Part shown: positions 1 through 6,677 of the stretch, piece by piece
How the letters are laid out: each line of letters opens with the position of its first letter
Position numbering within the stretch: position 1 is the first letter of the stretch
Assembly (NCBI GenBank): GCA_934754735.1
Contig: CAKVJE010000020.1
Span: 1-22,092 of the forward strand
DNA length: 22,092 nt
Reading direction: 5' to 3'
DNA from: an uncultured Candidatus Melainabacteria bacterium
GTDB taxonomy: Bacteria > Cyanobacteriota > Vampirovibrionia > Gastranaerophilales > Gastranaerophilaceae
Made by a program: the position numbers and the translations under genes
Notes under the pieces: model-generated
Seen by the model: only the letters and a program-made list of their open reading frames with translations
Database searches by the model: none
What the model was told of the DNA's origin: nothing

Positions 1-73
1 TTATAACGTTTCCTTCAATTTTTACTTCTACGCCTGAAGGAATTTCAATAGGCTTTTTACCAATTCTTGACAT
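1..73 (-). CDS. rplF: 50S ribosomal protein L6, N-terminal fragment
   Basis: This is the first 24 codons of ribosomal protein L6; the rest lies beyond the left edge. The reading frame begins MSRIGKKPIEIPSG, the standard bacterial L6 opening. The ATG is preceded by an AAGGAG ribosome-binding site about 6 nt upstream. L6 is a large-subunit protein near the factor-binding site. It follows rpsH in the usual spc order, but the gap of 197 nt is unusually long and filled with inverted repeats. Confidence 0.95.
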   Translation of the reverse strand, partial: MSRIGKKPIEIPSGVEVKIEGNVI

Positions 74-135
74 ATTAATTTTCTCCTTTTTGTTTGAACA
101 GGCTTTTCTGTCAATTGAACCTGTTTTGAGTATTT

Positions 136-152
136 GTCAGGCAGTGCCTGAC
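136..152. repeat. perfect short palindrome in the rpsH-rplF gap
   Basis: GTCAGGCAGTGCCTGAC is a perfect inverted repeat that can fold as a 7-bp GC-rich stem with a 3-nt loop. No T-run follows on either strand, so it is not a standard terminator. It is GC-rich in an AT-rich gap and looks like a dispersed intergenic palindrome, though I cannot count other copies from one window. Confidence 0.7.
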
Positions 153-171
153 CTACTGTTTTAAGTGTGAT

Positions 172-267
172 GTCTTTAAGTCATTAAGTCGTTAGGTCGT
201 TAAGTTCATTATAAATATTAATATAATTAAAAGAACTTAACGTCTTTTGTCTTAACGCCTTAACGAC
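172..267. repeat. long imperfect inverted repeat built from 8-nt units
   Basis: The left arm (172-207) consists of four tandem 8-nt units related to TCGTTAAG. The right arm (233-267) holds the same units in inverted orientation. The arms, 36 and 35 nt long, enclose a loop of about 25 nt made almost entirely of A and T. The RNA would form a long imperfect hairpin between the rpsH stop codon and rplF. The repetitive arms could slip against one another into alternative registers. Confidence 0.75.
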
Positions 268-270
268 GTT

Positions 271-666
271 CTAGTATACGTAGCAAAGTACTTCGCCACC
301 TAAGTTTTCTTTTCTAGCTTTTCTGTCTGTTAAAAGACCTTTGCTAGTAGAAACAACTGCGATACCCATACCGCCCAAAACTTGTGGAAGGTTTTTAGCT
401 TTGCAGTAGTTTCTAAGACCTGGTTTAGAAACTCTTTGTAAGTTAGAAATAACAGGCTTGTTAGCTTCGTCATACTTCAATTCGATTGTTAAGTATTTGA
501 AGTGTCCTTCTGCTCTTTCTGAGTAATCAGTGATGAAACCTTCTGATTTTAAAAGCTTAGCCAAAGCAACTTTTAACTTTGAAGATGGCATTTCAACTGA
601 TGGGTGAGAAACTAAATTAGCGTTTCTGATTCTTGTTAGCATATCTGCTATTGGATCTGTGTTCAT
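271..666 (-). CDS. rpsH: 30S ribosomal protein S8
   Basis: S8 binds the central domain of 16S rRNA early in small-subunit assembly and, in other bacteria, represses its own operon. The 131-residue length is normal. It has the family opening ([15 protein letters not shown]) and the conserved C-terminal block with GLLTDRKAR and GGEVLCYVY. The ATG has an AAGGAT site about 7 nt upstream. In most genomes rplE (and often rpsN) lies directly upstream. Here the next gene upstream is an unrelated nuclease gene and rpsH has its own promoter, so the ribosomal operon begins at rpsH. Identification is certain. Confidence 0.98.
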   Translation of the reverse strand: MNTDPIADMLTRIRNANLVSHPSVEMPSSKLKVALAKLLKSEGFITDYSERAEGHFKYLTIELKYDEANKPVISNLQRVSKPGLRNYCKAKNLPQVLGGMGIAVVSTSKGLLTDRKARKENLGGEVLCYVY

Positions 667-890
667 TTTACTTATCCTTTTTCTTTGTGGTTTGGAATTT
701 CTTCTTCAAAGAGTCTTGTAGGTTGGAATTTCTTCCTTATGAGCTGTTTTGCTAATAAAGCAACCTGTTTTCAGAATTTGTTGCTTCTTCAGTCCACCTT
801 TTGTACCCTTTGACGGTTCATTCCGCCCCTTGTACTCGTCGCTTTCTAAATTAATTTTTGCTCAATAAAAGCGTTCTTTAGTAGTCCGAC
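667..890 (-). promoter_or_regulatory. long 5' leader of rpsH, possible autoregulatory RNA
   Basis: About 220 nt separate the predicted transcription start (near 890) from the rpsH ATG. I find no convincing gene: one frame is open for roughly 50 codons but lacks a proper start or any recognisable motif. Structure is visible. CGCTTT/AAAGCG arms lie at 840-845 and 868-873. A weaker GCAAC/GTTGC pair lies around 760-785. A perfect 13-nt direct repeat (TTGGAATTTCTTC on the plus strand) occurs at 692-704 and 723-735. A long structured leader on an operon starting with S8 would suit S8 feedback control, but no known S8-site consensus is clearly present. Confidence 0.45.
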
Positions 891-896
891 TTTTTT

Positions 897-925
897 ATAA
901 TAGCATGACAAAATTTTTATTACAA
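897..925 (-). promoter_or_regulatory. extended -10 promoter for the rpsH operon
   Basis: Read on the minus strand: TTGTAA (920-925), a 17-nt spacer, then TATTAT (897-902) with a TG one base upstream, forming an extended -10. Spacing and both hexamers fit a housekeeping sigma factor. It places the ribosomal transcript start near 890. Confidence 0.65.
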
Positions 926-1043
926 GCAGAATGTAACATATTATTTCGAAAATATTCCCCACTTTACTAATAGTATTTTAATACTAGTTCGGGTTTAATA
1001 TAATTATTAAATCTTTTTCATACTTCCAGCTATTCTTAATTCC

Positions 1044-1065
1044 AGAGAGCCTTCGGGCTCTTTTT
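1044..1065 (+). terminator. UUCG-tetraloop hairpin with a plus-strand T-run
   Basis: AGAGCC-TTCG-GGCTCT forms a perfect 6-bp stem with a stable UUCG loop, extendable by two pairs, and is followed on the plus strand by TTTTATTT. By shape it is an intrinsic terminator for plus-strand transcripts. It sits directly downstream of the stop of a minus-strand gene, where the minus direction has no T-run after the stem. No plus-strand gene lies to its left, so what it terminates is unclear. Confidence 0.6.
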
Positions 1066-1067
1066 AT

Positions 1068-1691
1068 TTAGTAGCAAATTAATTCATATTCACATTTGCA
1101 AGCTTTTTTCTTAAGAAGTTCATCTTCTTTTTCTATATTTTCAACAGCTGTTAATAATTTCTTTTTATATTCTGCTTCCATCTCTGGTGAGTATTCTATT
1201 TTAACTTCCTCTTTGTTTTTTAAATCGATATAAACAAATGTAATTTTGTCAGTTTTGAAAAATTCTTTTACTGCAAGAATATAAATTATTGTTTGAAAGT
1301 CGTATTTTGCATTTTTAGGAGCAGAACCTGTTTTATAATCTAAAATATAATATGTATTATCATTTTTGACTAAAGCATCTAATCGTCCGCCAAAGAAATG
1401 ATTTCCAATTCTGACTGCTAAATTATATTCAGTGTTTATGACTTTATAACTAAAATATTTTATAGAGCGTAAGTGTTCCCAAACTAATTTCTCGCGTTCA
1501 TTTAAAGATTTCTCCATATTTACTAAATTTTCACCACGCAAATAATATGAAGCAAGCGCGTGTATATTTTTACCAAATTCAAAAATATCATCATTAATCG
1601 GCATAGTAATGCCTTTAATATATTTTAAATAAAACTTTTTAGGGCAAAGCTCGTAAGTTTTTAACATATTTGGTGAAAATTGTTGAAACAT
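1068..1691 (-). CDS. Cas4/RecB-like PD-(D/E)XK nuclease with Fe-S cysteines
   Basis: The 207-residue protein has the PD-(D/E)XK exonuclease layout seen in Cas4 and the nuclease domains of RecB/AddB. An N-terminal cysteine (C16, in YELCPKKFYLKY) comes first. H44 follows in GKNIHALA, then D105 in GGRLDALV. The core LDYKTG holds D118 and K120, and a Q133-x3-I-x-Y helix follows. A C-terminal cluster has C198, C200 and C206. The four cysteines fit the iron-sulfur cluster of this group, although the usual C-x2-C-x5-C is here C-x-C-x5-C. It probably degrades or trims single-stranded DNA ends in repair. There is no CRISPR array or cas1/cas2 nearby, so a Cas role is unsupported. The ATG has AAGGAG 5 nt upstream. 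Confidence 0.8.
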   Translation of the reverse strand: MFQQFSPNMLKTYELCPKKFYLKYIKGITMPINDDIFEFGKNIHALASYYLRGENLVNMEKSLNEREKLVWEHLRSIKYFSYKVINTEYNLAVRIGNHFFGGRLDALVKNDNTYYILDYKTGSAPKNAKYDFQTIIYILAVKEFFKTDKITFVYIDLKNKEEVKIEYSPEMEAEYKKKLLTAVENIEKEDELLKKKACKCEYELICY

Positions 1692-1708
1692 AATTTCTCC
1701 TTAGAGAA

Positions 1709-1717
1709 ATCATAGCA
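1709..1717 (-). promoter_or_regulatory. extended -10 promoter of the nuclease gene
   Basis: On the minus strand the sequence reads TGC-TATGAT, one mismatch from a consensus extended -10; there is no good -35. Transcription would start near 1702, leaving a leader of about 11 nt that consists mainly of the ribosome-binding site. Confidence 0.45.
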
Positions 1718-1742
1718 TAAAGATTGTGATTGAACTATTTAA

Positions 1743-3110
1743 TTAAGCGCTTTTCATTTGTTGAAATTCGTCAAGTCCAATTTCCCAACTGTCTTGAAAC
1801 TTAAAGTCTCTGGATGCTATTTTATCCGGTAGCCCTGCATGATGAATTTTTGGCAACAATTCTTTTTCACTCATTTCAATTGGAGCTGCAATATCATCAT
1901 CTGAATCCTGGCAAATAAATACTCCTTCACCATCTGGTTTTACTTTATAGCCTACAATTGTTATTTCATGTCCGGCCAATCGATTGCCATTTTCAGGATC
2001 AGGCCAAGTATAGCCAATAATTATATTATGTCCCATTTTGAGAGTATCTAACAATTCTTTCTTTATTGTTTTGAAATCTTTTTCATAACCGCTAAGACGC
2101 CCGTTTTCATCAACTTTTTGATAAGTTACAGAAGTTGTATTTTTATCTTCAACTACAGATTCTACGTAAGTTTTTTCAAAATCAATCAAACCGCCGTCTT
2201 CTTGAGTCCATTCGTTCGGAGCTCTTTTATCGGTTAATGAATTATAAGTTTGTTGAGAACCTAGTTGCATCAATGTTGATTGCATTAAAACATCGATTAT
2301 TGAGCGTTCACCAGGGTCTCGATGATTGTTTTGGATACGTGCTCTAATTATTGCATTTTCATCAGGTTTTAATAAAACTTGAGCAGACTCAAATCCATTC
2401 ATTTGGTGTGGAGTTTTAAATGTTTTAAGTAACCATATTGCATCATTAGATTTTTGTGACAAATTATCCATCTTTATAGTTTTCACAACTTCATTTTTAG
2501 GAGAAGTCAAACCTTCTACCATTCTAAAGAATTCAGCAGTGTGTTTTGTTGCTAAATCAAATTCTATACTTGCTGCAGGACAAGTGCCTGTATGCATATT
2601 ATCAAGTTCCCATTTTGTTTTTGCAATTTCATTCGGATCTTCTGATAAATTTGTAATTAAACCGATTACTTGACGTTTATACTGATTTGGAATATCTTCA
2701 CAAGTTTGCGTAATAACATAAGGGTTTGAGAGAATGTCTAAACATTCTTTCAAAATAACAACTTTGTCCAATCCTGGATCTCTATCTTCTGTAATAATCT
2801 TATGCAAATTATCTAAGACAGTACTTTTATCATTTGAATTGTTTTTCAATAATTGACCGGATTTTAATGCAAACTCAAGTTTTTTTCTATATGGCAAATC
2901 TAATTCGTTTGATAAGGCTTCATATTTTTTATGCTCATCTTTATTTGCCAAAGTTGTTCTTATAGATACAGCTGAAGTATAAGCCCTAAAATTAGGCGTT
3001 ACCCCTTGTGTTTCTACTGGTGTAGTTTGATTAGTGCTTACACTCTTCTTTTTTTGAATTTCAGCACTTTTATAAATATTATTCAAATTTTGTAATGACA
3101 CACTATCCAT
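1743..3110 (-). CDS. unknown 455-aa protein, possible papain-like cysteine peptidase
   Basis: I do not recognise a named family. The first 60 residues are polar, rich in S, T and N, and contain VTPNFRAYTS; there is no signal peptide. Residues 60-170 are predicted helical. The C-terminal part suggests a papain/C39-type fold: C177 opens a helix in HTGTCPAASIEF. About 200 residues later GHNIIIGYTW is followed by AGHEITIVGY (H381), and 20 residues on by FICQDSDDD (D402). A Cys at a helix start, a His in a G-H-hydrophobic-G-Y strand and a polar residue after the next strand is the usual Cys-His-Asn/Asp geometry. That reading is an inference. The gene stands alone with its own promoter. The start codon has no clear ribosome-binding site and the predicted leader is only about 10 nt. 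Confidence 0.55.
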   Translation of the reverse strand: MDSVSLQNLNNIYKSAEIQKKKSVSTNQTTPVETQGVTPNFRAYTSAVSIRTTLANKDEHKKYEALSNELDLPYRKKLEFALKSGQLLKNNSNDKSTVLDNLHKIITEDRDPGLDKVVILKECLDILSNPYVITQTCEDIPNQYKRQVIGLITNLSEDPNEIAKTKWELDNMHTGTCPAASIEFDLATKHTAEFFRMVEGLTSPKNEVVKTIKMDNLSQKSNDAIWLLKTFKTPHQMNGFESAQVLLKPDENAIIRARIQNNHRDPGERSIIDVLMQSTLMQLGSQQTYNSLTDKRAPNEWTQEDGGLIDFEKTYVESVVEDKNTTSVTYQKVDENGRLSGYEKDFKTIKKELLDTLKMGHNIIIGYTWPDPENGNRLAGHEITIVGYKVKPDGEGVFICQDSDDDIAAPIEMSEKELLPKIHHAGLPDKIASRDFKFQDSWEIGLDEFQQMKSA

Positions 3111-3126
3111 ACTTATATAAAAACAT

Positions 3127-3155
3127 TTTATACTTGAAACTTGCTATTTTGTGAA
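3127..3155 (-). promoter_or_regulatory. sigma70-type promoter of the papain-like gene
   Basis: On the minus strand: TTCACA (3150-3155), a 17-nt spacer, TATAAA (3127-3132). Each hexamer is one mismatch from consensus. Transcription from about 3120 gives a very short leader. Confidence 0.55.
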
Positions 3156-3165
3156 CTTTTGTAAC

Positions 3166-3216
3166 AAAAAGCTAGTTTTCAGATAATATTTATAGAAGTA
3201 TTATTTGAAAACTAGC
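3166..3216 (-). terminator. strong intrinsic terminator of the ftsEX operon
   Basis: Arms at 3171-3188 and 3199-3216 are complementary over 18 bp with one mismatch, a G-T wobble in one orientation, around a 10-nt loop. In the minus direction the stem is followed by TTTTTG. It lies 12 nt after the stop of the last gene of the operon. Confidence 0.85.
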
Positions 3217-3227
3217 TCATATATTTA

Positions 3228-3776
3228 TTATTTTATTAATGTTTGAACTTCTTTGAAGTTTGGATGTTTTGCGCTTTTTAACCATTCAAACAATGCAATT
3301 TCTGTTGTTAAAATGTGCGCACCGTTATCTTTCATTCTGTTTATTCCTGCTGAATATTCTAATTCTGAACGACTTCCGCAAGCATCTCTAATAACTGAAA
3401 CTTCAAAACCTTCATTGATAAGCGCGTTAGTTGTTTGGCTTACGCAAATATGAGTTTCTATACCGAAAATCACAATTTGTTTTTTACCGGATTTTTTAAG
3501 AGCATCCATAACTTCAGGATTTTCTAGTGCTGAAAAAGCGGTTTTTTCAAAATATTGAGTATTTTCTGCTAATGTATTCTTAAGTCCTTCAACAGTCGCT
3601 CCCAAACCTTTTGGGTATTGTTCCGTTACAATTACAGGTATCTCTAAAATCTTAGCTGCTCCTGCTATAATTTCCGCTCTTTTTTCAAGATATGCTTTAT
3701 TAAATACCGCATTCAAAAGTTTTTCTTGAACATCAATTATTAAAACTAAACTATCTTCAATATTAAGAATTGTCAT
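3228..3776 (-). CDS. isochorismatase-family (cysteine) hydrolase
   Basis: About 182 residues with the complete fold and catalytic set of isochorismatase-like hydrolases. Numbered from the GTG three bases upstream, these are D16 (LIIDVQEK), K79 (FEKTAFSA) and the nucleophile C112 in GIETHICV, which includes the usual cis-peptide region. TEQYPKGLG is typical of the ISOC1/ISOC2-like subgroup, whose physiological substrates are poorly known; isochorismate itself is not implied. I chose ATG 3776 because AAGGAG lies 7 nt before it; the GTG at 3779 would be only 4 nt away. The gene overlaps the previous one by 14 nt, suggesting translational coupling, and is last in the operon. Confidence 0.88.
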   Translation of the reverse strand: MTILNIEDSLVLIIDVQEKLLNAVFNKAYLEKRAEIIAGAAKILEIPVIVTEQYPKGLGATVEGLKNTLAENTQYFEKTAFSALENPEVMDALKKSGKKQIVIFGIETHICVSQTTNALINEGFEVSVIRDACGSRSELEYSAGINRMKDNGAHILTTEIALFEWLKSAKHPNFKEVQTLIK

Positions 3777-4944
3777 CACAAATCTCCTTTCTAAATTCTT
3801 CTATAAAATGTTCTAATAAATCTTGTAACAATCCGGCTTCGAATTCTTTTGGCTCAAGCGAAATCCGTCTCGGAGTAATTTTTTTTGAGGCTTCGTATGA
3901 TATATCAATATTAATCTTAGAAAATCCTGCTGTTGTAATTGAAAAACTTGCTGTCGCATTGCGTCCTTGTATTTTAAGACTTCCAAAACCATCGCCCGTT
4001 GTTTGTTCAATTGTCATGCCAAATAATTGAGCATTATATTTTTGTTGCGTCATATATAATACAGGACTTATAATTTGTTCCAGATTTTTATTAAAATCTT
4101 GTCTGTATGTTTTAAAATTCTTAACTTCTGTTGTCTTGGTTTCATTATTATCTTTTGCATAATTAATTGATTCATGTAATCTGTTTAAAACTTCATTAAT
4201 CAATTGTTGACGAACCTTTCCTAATGCGTTTGCAAATCCTGCATAAATATTTTCCGGAATACCTGCTCTAATAATTTCCCAGCGTTTTTTTGCTGCCTCA
4301 ATATCTGTATCAAAAAGCAAAAGAAAATATTTGTTTGTTGCATAATTCATCAAAATATCGTTTTTTCTTACGTGATTTAAAATAATTGTCTCTATTTGAT
4401 TTGACTGCAATAAAAATTTTGATTTATCATTCGGAGAAATCGCAACCAAAACAGCTTTTCTGGAAGTATTATTGATTTTTTCAAGTTCTTCGTCGAGTAT
4501 TGTTGCATAATCTATAAAAACTTCATTATTTTTTAGGATGAGATTGTTTTTTACTAGCATTTCTCTATATTGAAGTGTTTTCATTTGTAGAGAAGCAATG
4601 TTCAAACCTGTAACAATAAGCGCCCAAAATTCATCATCATTTGTAAATGGAGTTAAAAATCCTAATGCACCGAGTTTACAAGCATTAATTCTGAACTCTT
4701 CATTCTCGTTAAATCCGAATATAATTGCAGGCAAACCTCTGACTAAACGTAAAAGCTCTAGCGTTTTTTGAGTTGAATTTTCACTATTTATAATCAAAAC
4801 AGAAGCCGATAAAAGATGGATTTTTTCAGGCACTTCATCAAACTTAAACTTAAAAAGCTCATCGCTTTTTCTCAAATTTAATTTTGGATAAATATACTCA
4901 AAAAAATCTGCATCATCAGATATTAAAACTATTCGGCTTTGCAT
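3763..4944 (-). CDS. pseudo-receiver plus degenerate GGDEF regulatory protein
   Basis: The 393-residue protein has three parts. Residues 1-115 look like a response-regulator receiver: VLISDDADFF supplies D10/D11, but the phospho-acceptor strand reads VLIINSEN, with N53 or S54 where aspartate is expected, and the usual lysine before P99 is absent (GFLTPF). It probably cannot be phosphorylated. Residues 160-265 have the alternating pattern of a GGDEF domain (NHVRKNDILMNYATNKYFLLLF), but the GGDEF signature itself is lost, so cyclase activity is unlikely. Residues 280-393 form an alpha/beta C-terminal region I cannot name. It sits 15 nt after an HDOD gene and overlaps the hydrolase gene. A non-enzymatic signalling adaptor is the most reasonable guess. 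Confidence 0.65.
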   Translation of the reverse strand: MQSRIVLISDDADFFEYIYPKLNLRKSDELFKFKFDEVPEKIHLLSASVLIINSENSTQKTLELLRLVRGLPAIIFGFNENEEFRINACKLGALGFLTPFTNDDEFWALIVTGLNIASLQMKTLQYREMLVKNNLILKNNEVFIDYATILDEELEKINNTSRKAVLVAISPNDKSKFLLQSNQIETIILNHVRKNDILMNYATNKYFLLLFDTDIEAAKKRWEIIRAGIPENIYAGFANALGKVRQQLINEVLNRLHESINYAKDNNETKTTEVKNFKTYRQDFNKNLEQIISPVLYMTQQKYNAQLFGMTIEQTTGDGFGSLKIQGRNATASFSITTAGFSKINIDISYEASKKITPRRISLEPKEFEAGLLQDLLEHFIEEFRKEICDDNS

Positions 4945-4959
4945 CTTACCTCGAAAAAA

Positions 4960-5757
4960 TTATGAAAGCTCTGAAATAAGAAGTTCTGCTTTTTGCAAAA
5001 TAACATTTCTTAAATCTTCAATATCTTCAAAATCTATGCCTAATGTTTTAATAAAGTCTTTGTCTAAAGAACTTGGATTGAAGTTATCTTGAACCAATTT
5101 ATCAACTAAGCATACCAAGTTGCAAGGAACCGGAATAGATGATAAAGACGGAGCATGATGGTAAGAAATGATATTAGCTAACAAAATTGGTAACTGCCAT
5201 CTTTTTGCAAGCAAAGAACCTGTTTTTACGTGATCGCTATCAAAATACTTACGTTCGGCATCAAGAATGTCAGCACCGTCATTTACTGCATTTGTAACTT
5301 TTGTGTATATTTTATCATTGCTCATGTGTAAAACTATCTTACCTACATCGTGAACAAATCCCGCAATAAAAGCTTCGTCAGAGTCCATTACTTTTGTCAA
5401 ATTAGCTAAGTATTCGCAACCTGCAGCTACACGCATAGAATGTTTCCAAAGCTCTTTGTCTCCTTGGTTTGACATCATCGGTTTCATTGCTACAGCTACA
5501 ATAATGTTTTTAACCTTTACCATACCTAATAATGATAATGCAATACTGATTGAACTGATTTGTTGCGAAAATCCGTAATAAGCAGAGTTAACCAAAGCCA
5601 AAATTTTGATAGTAAGTGATTGGTCGAACATTACAATATCGCCCAATTCTTTCATACTAGCTGTTGGTTTTTTCATTATATTTAATGCCTTAACGATTAC
5701 GCTAGGCATTGCATGTATATCTTTTACGCCATTTACTAATTCTATAGTTTTATCCAT
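4960..5757 (-). CDS. HDOD domain signalling protein
   Basis: The 265-residue protein is essentially one HDOD domain (roughly 10-210). The signature LVNSAYYGFS with ISSISIALSLLG occupies 55-79. It keeps several HD-type residues (H106, H136-D137 in FVHDVGKI, H200-H201). HDOD proteins are usually non-catalytic relatives of HD phosphohydrolases and act as signalling scaffolds, often next to receiver or GGDEF proteins, as here. The start has AAGGTGA 6 nt upstream. It lies 11 nt after ftsX and 15 nt before the pseudo-receiver gene, inside the same operon. No catalytic activity is claimed. Confidence 0.88.
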   Translation of the reverse strand: MDKTIELVNGVKDIHAMPSVIVKALNIMKKPTASMKELGDIVMFDQSLTIKILALVNSAYYGFSQQISSISIALSLLGMVKVKNIIVAVAMKPMMSNQGDKELWKHSMRVAAGCEYLANLTKVMDSDEAFIAGFVHDVGKIVLHMSNDKIYTKVTNAVNDGADILDAERKYFDSDHVKTGSLLAKRWQLPILLANIISYHHAPSLSSIPVPCNLVCLVDKLVQDNFNPSSLDKDFIKTLGIDFEDIEDLRNVILQKAELLISELS

Positions 5758-5768
5758 ATTTATTCACC

Positions 5769-6677
5769 TTATACTTGCAAGTGTTTTTTGATTGATAACA
5801 AGCTTCCACTTGCACCAAAAGCTGTACCAATTATTAATAATGTTATAATAACTATATTTTGTGCATAAGCAGGATTCGGAATCAAGAAAAATTTATGCAC
5901 ATTCATCAATAAACCTTGTATCCAGTTTAGTGGAAGTACTGCAATAACAGATGACACAAAGCCATAAAATGCGCCCTGCATAACGAGTGGAGTTTTGATA
6001 TACCAGTTACTTACACCCATTAAACGCATAATTTCAATTTCATCTTTTCTTGATTGAATAACAAGTTGAATTGTGTTGTTAATAATTGTAATGGTAAGTG
6101 CTGCCGAAATTATGATAACAAATACCATTGATGTATTAACTACGTTTGTAAGCATTTGCATCTTCTTAGCCAGTTCCTTTGCGTAACCTAAATCCTCAAC
6201 GCCAGCAATCGGCTTGATATTAGAAAATACTTCAGCTATGTTATCCGGCTTATCAACTTTAACTCTTAATGTATTAGGAAGCGGATTTGCTATATCATGC
6301 AAACCTAATTCCTGCTTCATGCTAGCCCAAGATTCTTCTTTAGTTTTCAATGTAACAGACTTAACATGACTTATTTCCTTAATTCTATCCTTTACTATAG
6401 AAGGAGATGCATCATTTTTTAAGTAAACAGATATTTCAAGAACGTTACCTAATTCGTTTGCAAAAGTTGAAAGTGATAACGTAAATCTGAATAGCACACC
6501 GAAAATTGTTAAAATAGCAGCCATTGTAGTAATGATTACTAGGTTTATGATACCTGTTCTTTTTATATCATTAACCGCTTCCATTACAATTCTGTAGGCT
6601 ATTCTTAGTTCGCACAGCCAGTCTTTTGGTATGTGTTTTTTTACCTGTCTTTTTAACTCTTGTCTGCTATTGTCCAT
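5769..6677 (-). CDS. ftsX: cell division protein FtsX
   Basis: FtsX is the membrane half of the FtsEX complex, which passes ATP-driven conformational signals to periplasmic peptidoglycan hydrolases at the division site. The 302-residue protein has the expected layout. A cytoplasmic N-terminus is followed by TM1 at about 43-63. An extracellular domain spans about 70-170 (EISVYLKNDASPS, VKDRIKEISHVKSVTLK). TM2 lies at about 178-200, then the loop RKDEIEIMRLMGVS typical of FtsX, then TM3 and TM4. The start overlaps the end of ftsE by 11 nt, a common coupling. Confidence 0.93.
   Translation of the reverse strand: MDNSRQELKRQVKKHIPKDWLCELRIAYRIVMEAVNDIKRTGIINLVIITTMAAILTIFGVLFRFTLSLSTFANELGNVLEISVYLKNDASPSIVKDRIKEISHVKSVTLKTKEESWASMKQELGLHDIANPLPNTLRVKVDKPDNIAEVFSNIKPIAGVEDLGYAKELAKKMQMLTNVVNTSMVFVIIISAALTITIINNTIQLVIQSRKDEIEIMRLMGVSNWYIKTPLVMQGAFYGFVSSVIAVLPLNWIQGLLMNVHKFFLIPNPAYAQNIVIITLLIIGTAFGASGSLLSIKKHLQV

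Noticed and set aside
700..860. A hidden rpsN (S14) or other small ribosomal gene upstream of rpsH
   Set aside because: The only long frame (about 50 codons, minus strand) has no proper start and none of the zinc-type S14 cysteines or other ribosomal protein motifs.
1068..1691. Cas4 of a CRISPR-Cas system
   Set aside because: No cas1, cas2 or repeat-spacer array is present in the window, and the fold is shared with many non-Cas nucleases.
1693..1710. Perfect 7-bp hairpin that would partly hide the ribosome-binding site of the nuclease gene
   Set aside because: The extended -10 at 1709-1717 predicts transcription from about 1702, so the upstream arm (1704-1710) would not be in the RNA. It would matter only for read-through transcripts.
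2135..2347. 70-codon plus-strand open frame
   Set aside because: It lies wholly antisense to the 455-aa gene, with no motif or ribosome-binding site.
3763..4944. An active diguanylate cyclase or response regulator
   Set aside because: The GGDEF signature and the phospho-aspartate are both absent.
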